This document shows positions 35,196 to 43,052 of a stretch of DNA of 64,000 nt, piece after piece. Each line of letters starts with the position of its first letter. Position 1 is the first letter of the stretch. Position numbers and translations under genes: made by a program. The DNA comes from JBBRHQ01 sp963781345. GTDB taxonomy: Bacteria; Actinomycetota; Thermoleophilia; Solirubrobacterales; 70-9. Below the pieces are notes generated by a model, which did no database searches, was not told the DNA's origin, and worked only from the letters and a program-made list of their open reading frames with translations. The stretch is taken from NCBI GenBank assembly GCA_963781345.1, contig CAWAFQ010000001.1, positions 186,001 through 250,000 on the forward strand. Direction: 5' to 3'.

Positions 35196-35824
35196 GCACC
35201 GATCGGGCCCATTGGCAGCAGGTCTACGAGGAGAGGAATCCCTCTCAAGTCAGCTGGTACGAACCCGTGCCCGAAGCCTCACTCTCAATGATCGAGGCTG
35301 CGGGACTGCCTCTCGATGCGGCAATTCTCGACGTCGGCGGTGGCGCCTCGCGTCTTGCCGCTGAATTGCTGAAGGCCGGCTACTGTGATGTCACGGTCGT
35401 CGATATCTCGGAAGCGGCATTGGAGAAGGCCCGCGCTGAGTTCGGCGACCCGCGGCAAGTCAAGTGGATCAATGCCGACGTTAGCACCCATGACTTCGGC
35501 CGCCAATACGACCTCTGGCACGATCGCGCCGTCTTCCATTTCATGGTCGAGTCAGCCGATCGCGACGCCTACCTCGAAGCCCTGTCCCGGACGCTACGCC
35601 CAGGCGGCCACTTGATCCTCGCCACCTTTGGCCCCGAGGGGCCGACCAGCTGCAGCGGCTTGCCGGTTCACCGCTACGGCGCCAACGAGCTCGCCGAGAC
35701 CTTGGGGGACGAATTCGAGCTACTGCGGTCGGAGATCCGCCTCCACCCCACCCCGTCGGGAAGCTCCCAGCAGTTTCTGTACGCAGGCTTTCGCCGCCGC
35801 GAGCCAGCCGGGGTCACGCGATGA
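35192..35824 (+). CDS. Class I SAM-dependent methyltransferase (thiopurine/tellurite-like)
   Basis: 210 residues from GTG 35192, overlapping the previous stop. 'HWQQVYEERNPSQVSWYEP' at the N-terminus is characteristic of a small actinobacterial methyltransferase group. Motif I is 'AAILDVGGGASRLAAELL', motif II 'DVTVVDISEAALEKAR' and motif III 'YDLWHDRAVFHFMVE', with 'LRPGGHLILATFGPEGPTSC' after it. Members of this group are often annotated as chalcogen or thiol methyltransferases. With a DsrE-like gene coupled downstream, a sulfur or selenium substrate is a reasonable inference, not shown by the sequence. Confidence 0.78.
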   Translation: MSTDRAHWQQVYEERNPSQVSWYEPVPEASLSMIEAAGLPLDAAILDVGGGASRLAAELLKAGYCDVTVVDISEAALEKARAEFGDPRQVKWINADVSTHDFGRQYDLWHDRAVFHFMVESADRDAYLEALSRTLRPGGHLILATFGPEGPTSCSGLPVHRYGANELAETLGDEFELLRSEIRLHPTPSGSSQQFLYAGFRRREPAGVTR

Positions 35825-36196
35825 AGGTTCTCGTAATCGTCAACGACCAGCCCTATGGCAGTGAGCGGCCCTACAACGCCCTTCGGCTCGCCGACGCCCT
35901 GTCGAAGCGAGAAGGAACGGAGTTGCGGCTCTTTCTTCTCGGCGATGCGATCGGGTGTGCAGTCGAGGGTCAGAGCCTCCCCCGAAGGTCACTATCACCT
36001 CGACCGAATGCTGAAGCCGATCATCAGGCGCGGCAGCGTCGGCTGCTGCGGTACCTGCCTCGACGCTCGCGGCCTCTCGGCTTCCGCTCTTGTCGACGGC
36101 GCGGATCGCTCCACGCTCAAAGAGCTCGCGGACTGGGTTCAGTGGGCCGATCACGCGGACTGGGTTCAGTGGGCCGATCAGACCCTGACGTTCTGA
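35821..36196 (+). pseudogene. DsrE-family protein, one frameshift
   Basis: ATG 35821 overlaps the methyltransferase stop (ATGA). 'MKVLVIVNDQPYGSERPYNA' and 'ELRLFLLGDAIGCAVEGQ' are the first half of a DsrE/DsrF-like domain. A 1-nt insertion in the C-rich run near 35977 shifts the frame, and the rest 'PEGHYHLDRMLKPIIRRGSV' with 'GCCGTCLDARGL' (redox cysteines) continues to a stop at 36196. The C-terminus contains an in-frame 27-bp tandem duplication (36128-36181), giving DWVQWADHA twice. The break falls in a short C run, where sequencing error is likely. Confidence 0.7.
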
Positions 36197-36325
36197 CCCT
36201 CACGGTCGCCGCCGAGTCGCTTCCCGGTTACCCTTGATCGCAAGGAGCGAGACGCTCTTGGCCCGTACTTGGCGCTGGCTACGAGCAATAGCGGCGCGGG
36301 CACTCAGCGCCCCGAGCCTCCTCCC

Positions 36326-37021
36326 CTAGGCGCAGCACTCTTCTTTGCACGTCTCATGACCCATCGGGGCAATGCAACATGAGTCGCCTCGCCAGGCATC
36401 TCTTCCTTCTCTGACCGCGACGCCTGCGATGACCAGTGCGGTCAGGGGATCCGCCCACCACCGCCCGAAGATGGCGTTGGCTCCCAGCCCGACAAGAAGA
36501 GCCGCTGAGAGATATGCGCAGAGCATGTTCTGTCGCCCCTCGGCCTTCGTGGCAGCGGAGCCAAGCTGCTCCCCCACCCGGGCCTTCGCCATCGCAAGCG
36601 GCGGCATTGTCGCGAGCGTCGCCACCGAGAGGCCAATTCCCACGTAGCTGACAGCGGCATGCTCTCCACCGATCAAGCTGCGCATCGCCTCGATTCCGAC
36701 GAAGACAGCGATCGCGTAGAAACTTAGGCCAATCAGTTGCTGGGCTCGACGCTCGGCGGTCTCTGAAGCCGCGCGAGAGGCCGAGAAACGCCAGAGGAGT
36801 ACGAATCCGGCGACGGCTTCGACCAAGGAGTCGGCGCCGAAGCCAACGAGGGCGATCGAGCCCGCGACCGCCCCCGCGCCGATCGCTACAGCGGCTTCGA
36901 TTCCGTGCCAGGCAAGGCCGAGCCAGGCTAGAAACTTGGCTCGCCCGATCAGCCGGTCGCGGTGAGGATCGCTGGCGATTGACAGGCTGATCTCCACGGG
37001 TTCGAGAGTCGAAGACTCCAC
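36326..37021 (-). CDS. Cation diffusion facilitator family transporter with Cys-rich tail
   Basis: 231 residues from GTG 37021; TACCAT (minus strand, 37033-37028) ends 6 nt upstream. Five to six membrane segments are visible: 'FLAWLGLAWHGIEAAVAIGA', 'FGADSLVEAVAGFVLLW' with the D of the zinc site, 'GLSFYAIAVFVGIEAM', and 'YLSAALLVGLGANAIFG' with 'WWADPLTALVIAG' carrying the second D. The usual cytoplasmic dimer domain is missing; instead the tail reads 'DSCCIAPMGHETCKEECCA', five cysteines and a His that could bind a soft metal. It probably exports a divalent heavy metal. It is shorter than standard CDF proteins (about 300 residues). Confidence 0.78.
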   Translation of the reverse strand: MESSTLEPVEISLSIASDPHRDRLIGRAKFLAWLGLAWHGIEAAVAIGAGAVAGSIALVGFGADSLVEAVAGFVLLWRFSASRAASETAERRAQQLIGLSFYAIAVFVGIEAMRSLIGGEHAAVSYVGIGLSVATLATMPPLAMAKARVGEQLGSAATKAEGRQNMLCAYLSAALLVGLGANAIFGRWWADPLTALVIAGVAVREGRDAWRGDSCCIAPMGHETCKEECCA

Positions 37022-37181
37022 CCCTCCATGGTAGTCCTGGCCAGGCGAACCTTCCGCGTCCCGGCGCCACGCACCCCCAACACTGCACGCCTGCGCGCGG
37101 GAGGCACAGGTCTGTCGCGCAGCGGTCGCCCGGTGCCAAATCCGTGGAGCCCCGACGCGCGCCGCCTCGTATGCTCAAGGC

Positions 37182-38483
37182 GTGCCTGAGGAAGCGCTCC
37201 AGCGCGGCTCCGCGTGGCGGCGTCTGCCTGACTGGCTGCAGCGGCTTACCGATCTCGGCATTTTGCCGTCGGACTCTGAGGAGGTCCGGCTCCGCAAGTC
37301 GGTGCTGACGCTGTCAGCGAGCTTGATGGCAACGCTCTCATTCGTGTGGGTGGGAACGTACGCGGCGCTCGGTCTGTGGCTGTCGGCGGCGATTCCGTTT
37401 GCCTACCAGCTCGCGTCGGCGGCGAGCATCTACACCTTCGCGCGCACGCGTCGCTACCGCCTGTTCCGCAGGAGCCAGCTGTGGATGAGCCTCGTGCTGC
37501 CCTTCGCCCTGCAGTGGAGCCTGGGTGGCTTTGCCAACTCGTCGGCAGTGTCGCTTTGGGCCTTCACCTGCCCGGTGGGCGCCCTGCTGTTCGTTGGCGC
37601 CCGCCAGGCCGTCCCGTGGTTCCTTGGGTTCGGGGCGCTGGTGGCCTTCTCCGGCGCGATCGATTCCACGCTTGCGGTGAGCGCACCCCACATCCCATCC
37701 GGCGTGGTGGTGGCGTTCTTCGTGCTGAACATCCTGGGTGTCTCCACCACGGCCTACGTGCTGCTGCAGTACTTCGTGCGGGCTCGCGAGCGGGCGCGGG
37801 CCGAACTCGAAATCGAGCGGGAAAAGTCCGAGCGCCTGCTGCTCAACGTCTTGCCGGCGTCGGTCGCGGGTCGGCTCAAGGAGTCAGACCAGGTGATCGC
37901 GGACAGGTTTCCCGCCGCGACCGTCTTGTTCGCGGACATCGTTGGCTTCACCCCTCTCGCGCAGGACCTCACGCCGGCGGAGGCGGTCGTCTTGCTCGAC
38001 AGGGTGTTCACCGGTTGGGACGGGCTCGCCGCCCGCCACGGCGTGGAGAAGATCAAGACGATCGGGGACGCCTACATGGTGGCAGGCGGCCTTCCGACTC
38101 CGCGCGAGGACCACGCCGAGGCGATCGCCGAAATGGCGCTCGAGATGGGCGCGGAGGTCGAGCGGTACGCAGCCGAGAGCGGCCTCTCGCTCGAGGTGCG
38201 CATCGGCGTGGACACCGGTCCCGTGGTTGCCGGCGTGATCGGCCGAGCCAAGTTCATCTACGACCTGTGGGGGGATACCGTCAATACGGCGAGCCGCATG
38301 GAGTCCCACGGAATACCCGGCGCGATCCAGGTCACCGAGCGAGCCTACGAGGAGTTGCGCGACCGCTATGACCTGCGCCAGCGGGGGACGATCGAGGTGA
38401 AGGGCAAAGGGCCCATGACCACGTACCTGCTGCTCGGAAGGCGGGATGAATCGAGCGCCGAGCCCGACTGGAATGGCGACTGA
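37182..38483 (+). CDS. Membrane-bound class III adenylate cyclase
   Basis: 433 residues from GTG 37182; TATGCT (37170-37175) ends 6 nt before it. About six hydrophobic helices lie between residues 45 and 205, followed by an amphipathic linker 'RARAELEIEREKSERLLLNV' and the catalytic domain (residues 240-415). 'TVLFADIVGFTPLAQ' has the first metal Asp, 'EKIKTIGDAYMVAGGLP' the Lys for adenine and the second Asp, and 'IYDLWGDTVNTASRMES' the transition-state Asn/Arg region (N-x3-R). All residues needed for cAMP synthesis appear present, and the substrate Lys/Asp pair argues for ATP rather than GTP. No receptor domain is recognised in the membrane part. Confidence 0.88.
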   Translation: MPEEALQRGSAWRRLPDWLQRLTDLGILPSDSEEVRLRKSVLTLSASLMATLSFVWVGTYAALGLWLSAAIPFAYQLASAASIYTFARTRRYRLFRRSQLWMSLVLPFALQWSLGGFANSSAVSLWAFTCPVGALLFVGARQAVPWFLGFGALVAFSGAIDSTLAVSAPHIPSGVVVAFFVLNILGVSTTAYVLLQYFVRARERARAELEIEREKSERLLLNVLPASVAGRLKESDQVIADRFPAATVLFADIVGFTPLAQDLTPAEAVVLLDRVFTGWDGLAARHGVEKIKTIGDAYMVAGGLPTPREDHAEAIAEMALEMGAEVERYAAESGLSLEVRIGVDTGPVVAGVIGRAKFIYDLWGDTVNTASRMESHGIPGAIQVTERAYEELRDRYDLRQRGTIEVKGKGPMTTYLLLGRRDESSAEPDWNGD

Positions 38484-38688
38484 TCACTCCCCATCCCCGG
38501 GGCTCCTCAACTCCGGCGCATGGGGCAATCGTGACCGCCCGGCCTGACGAAATCCTGAGCGCGCCGACCCCGACGCGCGAGCGACTCCGCCCGTCTCATC
38601 CTCCTTTGGGCGCACGGCGAGCCCCGCCGGTGAATAAGCTGAGGAGGGGTGAGAGCGCGGGAAGACCTCTCGTCCCCGCCCAATATTT

Positions 38689-39186
38689 GGATGTGCGCCT
38701 GTGCACGCACACCCGCACAGGACCCGCCGTCGCCGCCGAGATCGCCCCCAACGGCCTCGACTTCGCCCAGCTCGACCCGATGATCACCGCCGCCGAGCGC
38801 GAGCTGGAGGACGCCGGCGTCAGCGAGCGCCCCGAGGTCGTGCTCGCCGACGCCGGCTACTGGTCAAACGGTCACATCGATCGACTCAGGCAGAGAGGCA
38901 TCACCCCGATCGTCGCCCCCGATGCCCACAACCGCGACGGCCCCCGAAAGAGGCGCCTCGGCGGACCCTATGACTTCATGCGCAGGGTCCTCGCCACAGA
39001 TCAGGGGGCCGAGCTCTACTCACGCCGCCAATGGATGGTTGAGCCGGTCTTTGCCCAGATCACCGGCGGATCGGGCGCTTCAAACGAAGAGGGCGGGCGG
39101 CCGCACGCTCGGAATGGCGCCTGATTGCCGCGACCAACAACCTGCTGAAGCTCCACCGGCACTCCTTGGCGGCCCCAACAGCCTGA
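38689..39186 (+). pseudogene. Transposase remnant (DDE, IS1182-like), 5'-truncated and frameshifted
   Basis: From about 38725 the frame encodes 'VAAEIAPNGLDFAQLDPMI', 'EVVLADAGYWSNGHIDRL' and 'YDFMRRVLATDQGAELYSRR', the middle and catalytic parts of an IS1182/IS5-like transposase (the D in VLADAGYW, the E in 'MVEPVFAQI'). A 1-nt shift near 39068 puts the end 'GRFKRRGRAAARSEWRLIAA' in another frame, stopping at 39184-39186. The N-terminal third is missing: at 38689-38730 the sequence is instead the start of the L3 repeat (GGATGTGCGCCTGTGCACG). No inverted repeats are visible. The preceding gap 38484-38688 has no supported gene. Confidence 0.75.
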
Positions 39187-39361
39187 TCGGGGCCGAAAGG
39201 CCCCTGGCGTTTTCAGATTGCGCCGGCCTTGCCGCCCACAGCCCGGGTGGGGTGGATTTGCGCGACAGCCTCCGTCTTTAGCGGTACTTCGGAAGCGCCG
39301 TTTGGCAGACGAGTTCGTCACCGAAGAATCAAGCCGGGGAGGCGCGGTCCAAGCTCTGGGG

Positions 39362-40900
39362 TTGCGCCCCGGTGCTGGACCGGCTAGGGTCGCCCAAGGG
39401 GGAGTTATTCGACATCACGTCCCACGGTTCAGGATCCTCAGGCGGCCCGTTTTGGCCGGCGTTGTCGCTTTGAGCACCGTTGCGTTGATCGGTGCGCTCA
39501 CGCCAAGCGCAAGAGCCGGCGCCGGCGGCGGCGAGCGCGGCACGGTCTCGATGACCAGCGGGGGGCTCCTGGTCGACATCCCCGACAACGGTGATTCCGT
39601 GAGGGTGAACATCTCCACGGGCGAGCCAGGCCAATGGGTTGTCTTCGTCACCCTCCGCGACTGCATCGTCTGTGTCGGGGTCGCCGATTTTGGCGCGGAC
39701 TGCAGTCGGAGCCTCACCTCAATTGCACTCCTCTGTGACAAGACCGCGCCGGGAGTAACCGTGCGAACTGGTTCCCTCGACGATCTCGTATTCCCGAGAA
39801 TCGGAAGCCAGCGCGGGACCTTCAACCTTGGCGGCGGCGACGACGATCTCGAGAATTCCGTCGCCGCGATTGGTGGCACCCCGGCGGCAACGGGACCCTG
39901 GACGGTCCACGCCGGCAGCGGCGCGGACCGAATCGTCGGATCCTCGGGCGGCAACACGATCGACTCGGGCTCGGGCAACGACAACATCCGCGGCTTTCCG
40001 ACCTTCACCACCATCAATGGAGCAGTACTGGGGCAGACCGCGTTGAGCGTGGGCGACTCGATCGACAGCGGCGGCGGCGACGACACGATCGACCCCGGCA
40101 AGGGCTCAGACCAGGTGATCGGCGGCGAGGGCGATGACTACTTCAAGGCGGGCGCCGAGTCGACAATCCCCGGAGACTTCGACTCCTACGACGGCGGCAC
40201 CGGGATCGACACGATCGACTACTCCTCGCGGACCACCGACATCTTCTTTAACTCGGGCTCGGTGCAAAGCGGCTCGGTCGGCGCCAACCCCGACGAGCAG
40301 GACAGGGTCTCCGGCACCAACAACGTGATCCTGGGCTCGGGCAACGACACCGCCTTCAGCCTGCTCGAGAACCTCTCGAGGCGACGCTATGAGGGCCGCG
40401 CCGGCGACGACGTCCTCAACGGCCTCGACAGCCCCGACACCCTGATCGGCGGTGATGGCGCCGACAAGATGAACGGCTTCAAGGGCGACGACACGATCGA
40501 CGCCCGCAGCGACAGCTTCGCCGACAAGCTGATCAGCTGCGGCAGCGGTACCGACAAGGCCGAGATCGACCTCAAGGACCCGCTCCCGGTCGACTTCGCC
40601 GACCATGCGTGTGAGACCTTCATTCAGGGCGCGGCCGCCGAGCCCGCCTTCCTGCGGATCCGAAGCGCCACCAGGACGAGGGGAATCCTCCGGGCAGAGC
40701 TGAGCTGCCCGAAGCGAAACCACCGCAAGTGCGAGGGACGCCTCAGCGTCGGCGATACGAACAGGCATTACTCGATCGGTAACGGCGAGTCGGACACAGC
40801 CAGCCTTGGAGCGATCGGCGGCCGCCGGGTCGCCCTGCGGGCGGAAGAGCAGGGAAGCTTCGGCCCCGAGACGGTGGTCCGGCTACTGCGGGTCCGGTAG
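39362..40900 (+). CDS. Secreted RTX-like calcium-binding repeat protein
   Basis: The frame is open from 39218; no ATG/GTG fits well, and TTG 39362 is chosen because it leads with a short basic segment into the signal peptide (RRPVLAGVVALSTVALIGAL then SARAGAG). The mature region begins with a beta-rich part containing four cysteines. From about residue 150 come many RTX-type units such as 'NLGGGDDDLENSV', 'DSGSGNDNIRGFP', 'DSGGGDDTIDPGKGSDQVIG' and 'LIGGDGADKMNGFKGDDTID', which bind Ca2+ and fold after export. The end (about residue 445 on) is a beta domain (FLRIRSATRTRGILRAELSC). It is an extracellular protein of unknown role. The start is uncertain. Confidence 0.7.
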   Translation: MRPGAGPARVAQGGVIRHHVPRFRILRRPVLAGVVALSTVALIGALTPSARAGAGGGERGTVSMTSGGLLVDIPDNGDSVRVNISTGEPGQWVVFVTLRDCIVCVGVADFGADCSRSLTSIALLCDKTAPGVTVRTGSLDDLVFPRIGSQRGTFNLGGGDDDLENSVAAIGGTPAATGPWTVHAGSGADRIVGSSGGNTIDSGSGNDNIRGFPTFTTINGAVLGQTALSVGDSIDSGGGDDTIDPGKGSDQVIGGEGDDYFKAGAESTIPGDFDSYDGGTGIDTIDYSSRTTDIFFNSGSVQSGSVGANPDEQDRVSGTNNVILGSGNDTAFSLLENLSRRRYEGRAGDDVLNGLDSPDTLIGGDGADKMNGFKGDDTIDARSDSFADKLISCGSGTDKAEIDLKDPLPVDFADHACETFIQGAAAEPAFLRIRSATRTRGILRAELSCPKRNHRKCEGRLSVGDTNRHYSIGNGESDTASLGAIGGRRVALRAEEQGSFGPETVVRLLRVR

Positions 40901-40990
40901 GGGCCGGGGGTCCGGGCCGCGCGGCCTCGTGCCGCGGGCGAGCCCGACCCGCGGGTATGCGCTTTCCATGCGAAGCGACCCTTTTCGGCA

Positions 40991-41081
40991 CCTAGCTCTC
41001 GTGCGTCGTAGCGAGATTCGTTAGGTGGCCCGATTCGTCTCTCGCGACCACCCGCGGATAGTGGAGTGGATGACCGCCTGA
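40991..41081 (+). repeat. Junction site 5 (L4-R2)
   Basis: CCTAGCTCTCGTGCGTCGTA (40991-41010) and GATTCG are shared with site 1; GGCCCGATTCGTCTCTCGCG then begins R2 (from about 41028), with right flank CGCGGATAGTGGAGTGG. No hairpin or recombinase tail lies on the left. The region 41082-41400 carries no gene I can support. Confidence 0.7.
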
Positions 41082-41408
41082 GGGCGATCGGGGCGAGAGT
41101 CGTGCCGGAGTGATGCTCACTAGCGCGACGGTCCCGACGGTCGTGAGCTGTGCATCTGGGGGTTGCGCGGTCGGGCCGGTTCAGCCAGGGTAGTGCGCCG
41201 CGGTCGTCGGGGGAGAAAACCGGGTCGCGATCTCACACGTCTTGGCCGTGGAGGAGCGCCGCTCGCGAGCCTTAAGCCCAAGCTCCTCTTTCTATCAAGA
41301 TGACGCTGGCAACCCACGAAGAGCCCTAGGCGGCTCCTAGCCCATGTCGCCGCGGTGTCTGTCGGCCAGTTCGGCCAGTGCGGCGAGAGGGTAACCACGA
41401 GTTGCACT

Positions 41409-41431
41409 ATCGGTTAGTCCGATGGTACGCT
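41409..41431 (+). promoter_or_regulatory. tetR promoter with inverted-repeat operator
   Basis: ATCGG-TTAGT-CCGAT (41409-41423) is a perfect 5-bp inverted repeat directly upstream of TACGCT (41426-41431), a -10 box that ends 6 nt before the GTG of the TetR gene. This is a typical position for autorepression by a TetR protein. Confidence 0.5.
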
Positions 41432-41437
41432 TGGCGT

Positions 41438-42136
41438 GTGTCTTCCACTCGAAATGGACAGAGTCAGACGCGACGCGAGCGCCGCCGTGCCCGAGAGCGG
41501 GCAATCGTGGCTACGACGCGCGGGCTGTTCGACGAGCGCGGCCGGCGGGACGCGCCTGTCGACGAGATCGCGCGCGCGGCCAAGATGAACAAGGCACTGA
41601 TCTACCGCTCGTTCGATTCCAAGGAGGAGATTTTCGTCCTTACGGTCGCCGACTACCTCGCCGAGCTCGAGGCCCGCGGCGGCGAGGACCGCGAGCTCGA
41701 GGATCCGGTCGCCGCGCTGCGCCAGTCCCTTGAGCGTTACGTCGGATTCTGCCTCGAGTACCCCGCCTTCCTGGACTGTGCGCTGGCGCTGATGCAGCGG
41801 CCCGCCGGCGAGTTGCGCGAGCGTGTCTCGGGGGCGGTGCTGTTTCGCCTCGGCCAGGCGATGGCCGCCACCCTGGGGCCGCTGGAGCGGATCCTCGCAG
41901 CCGGCGCCCAGCGCGGCGTCTTCGCGATCGACGACCCGGACTTCACCGCGAACCGGATGTACACGCAGGTGCTGGGCTCGATGCATCTCGCGCGGGCCGG
42001 GGTCGGTGTTCGAGAGGCCGCGCCCGGCATCGCGGAAACATTCGACCTCGAGCCTGAACGAGTGTGCGAGGCGTGCATCAAGGACGCGCTCGCGCTCGCC
42101 CAAATCAGCGACCCGGTAAAGAGCGCGTCGGCGTGA
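41438..42136 (+). CDS. TetR-family transcriptional regulator
   Basis: 232 residues from GTG 41438 (leaderless promoter). The helix-turn-helix is at residues about 15-60: 'ERAIVATTRGLFDERGRRDA', 'VDEIARAAKMNKALIYRSFD' with the family Y-x-x-F, and 'SKEEIFVLTVADYL'. The C-terminal ligand domain is all-helical. It is the first gene of an operon: its TGA overlaps the GTG of the hydrolase gene, and the acyltransferase copy follows 8 bp after that. Control of these lipid genes by an acyl or aromatic ligand is a plausible inference. Confidence 0.85.
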   Translation: MSSTRNGQSQTRRERRRARERAIVATTRGLFDERGRRDAPVDEIARAAKMNKALIYRSFDSKEEIFVLTVADYLAELEARGGEDRELEDPVAALRQSLERYVGFCLEYPAFLDCALALMQRPAGELRERVSGAVLFRLGQAMAATLGPLERILAAGAQRGVFAIDDPDFTANRMYTQVLGSMHLARAGVGVREAAPGIAETFDLEPERVCEACIKDALALAQISDPVKSASA

Positions 42137-43044
42137 GCGCAATGGATGTCAAGTCCCTGACACTCCACGGCCGAGAGGTGACGTACGCCCATGCGGGCAA
42201 GGGCCCCGTCCTGCTGCTGATCCACGGGATGGCGGGCGACTTTCAGAACTGGCAGGCGGTGATCGAGCCGCTCGCACGGCATCACACCGTCCTCGCGCCT
42301 GATCTGCCAGGCCACGGAGGATCGGCCCCCGGCGGCGGCGACTACTCGTTGGGGGCACTTGCCTCCGGCCTGCGCGACCTGCTGGCCGCGCTCGGCCATG
42401 ACCGCGCCACGCTCGTCGGTCACTCGCTCGGCGGTGGGATCGCGATGCAGTTCTCTTACCAGTTCCCCGAGATGTCCGAGCGGCTCGTGCTCGTCTCCAG
42501 CGGCGGGCTCGGTCCCGAGGTCAGCCTGGTCCTGCGTGCCGCAGCGCTACCCGGGGCCGACCGCTTCATCGCCACGACCGCCGGAGGGGCCGGTGCGGTC
42601 GGATCTGCCATCGGGCGCGGCCTGAGCCTGGTCGGCCTGCGGCCGAACGCCGACTTCGCCGAGGTCGGCCGAGGCTACGTATCGCTCGCCGACCCCGACC
42701 GGCGAGCCGCCTTCCTGGACACGCTGCGCTCGGTCGTTGGGACCGGCGGTCAACGCGTCCACGCCGGCGACCGCCTCTACCTTGCCGAAGGGCTCCCGGT
42801 CCTCATCATCTGGGGGGCTCGTGATCCGATCATCCCCGTCCACCACAGCGAGCAAGCCCACGAGGCGATCCCCGGCAGCCGCCTCGCGATCTTCGACGGG
42901 GTCGGCCATCTGCCGCAGATCGAGGCGCCCGCGCGCTTTGTCGCGGAACTCGAAGAGTTCCTCACCGACACTGAGCCCAACCCCTTCGACGCCGAGGAGT
43001 GGCGCGCCCGGTTCCAGACCACCGCCGACGAGACGGAGGGGTAG
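42133..43044 (+). CDS. Alpha/beta-fold hydrolase
   Basis: 303 residues from GTG 42133 (GTGA overlap with tetR; ATG 42142 is the alternative). 'VLLLIHGMAGDFQNWQAVIE' carries the HG oxyanion motif, 'ATLVGHSLGGGIAMQFSYQF' the nucleophile elbow (G-H-S-L-G), 'VLIIWGARDPIIPVHHSEQA' the acid Asp and 'IFDGVGHLPQIEAP' the catalytic His, so the triad is complete. The substrate is unknown; the lid region (about residues 140-195) is hydrophobic and Gly/Ala-rich. It is translationally coupled to the regulator and followed closely by an acyltransferase, so acyl ester metabolism is likely. Confidence 0.82.
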   Translation: MSAMDVKSLTLHGREVTYAHAGKGPVLLLIHGMAGDFQNWQAVIEPLARHHTVLAPDLPGHGGSAPGGGDYSLGALASGLRDLLAALGHDRATLVGHSLGGGIAMQFSYQFPEMSERLVLVSSGGLGPEVSLVLRAAALPGADRFIATTAGGAGAVGSAIGRGLSLVGLRPNADFAEVGRGYVSLADPDRRAAFLDTLRSVVGTGGQRVHAGDRLYLAEGLPVLIIWGARDPIIPVHHSEQAHEAIPGSRLAIFDGVGHLPQIEAPARFVAELEEFLTDTEPNPFDAEEWRARFQTTADETEG

Positions 43045-43052
43045 GGAGGCGA

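Noticed and set aside
38531..38688. N-terminal extension of the transposase remnant frame
   Set aside because: Similarity to transposases starts only near 38725; the earlier codons read through the L3 hairpin.
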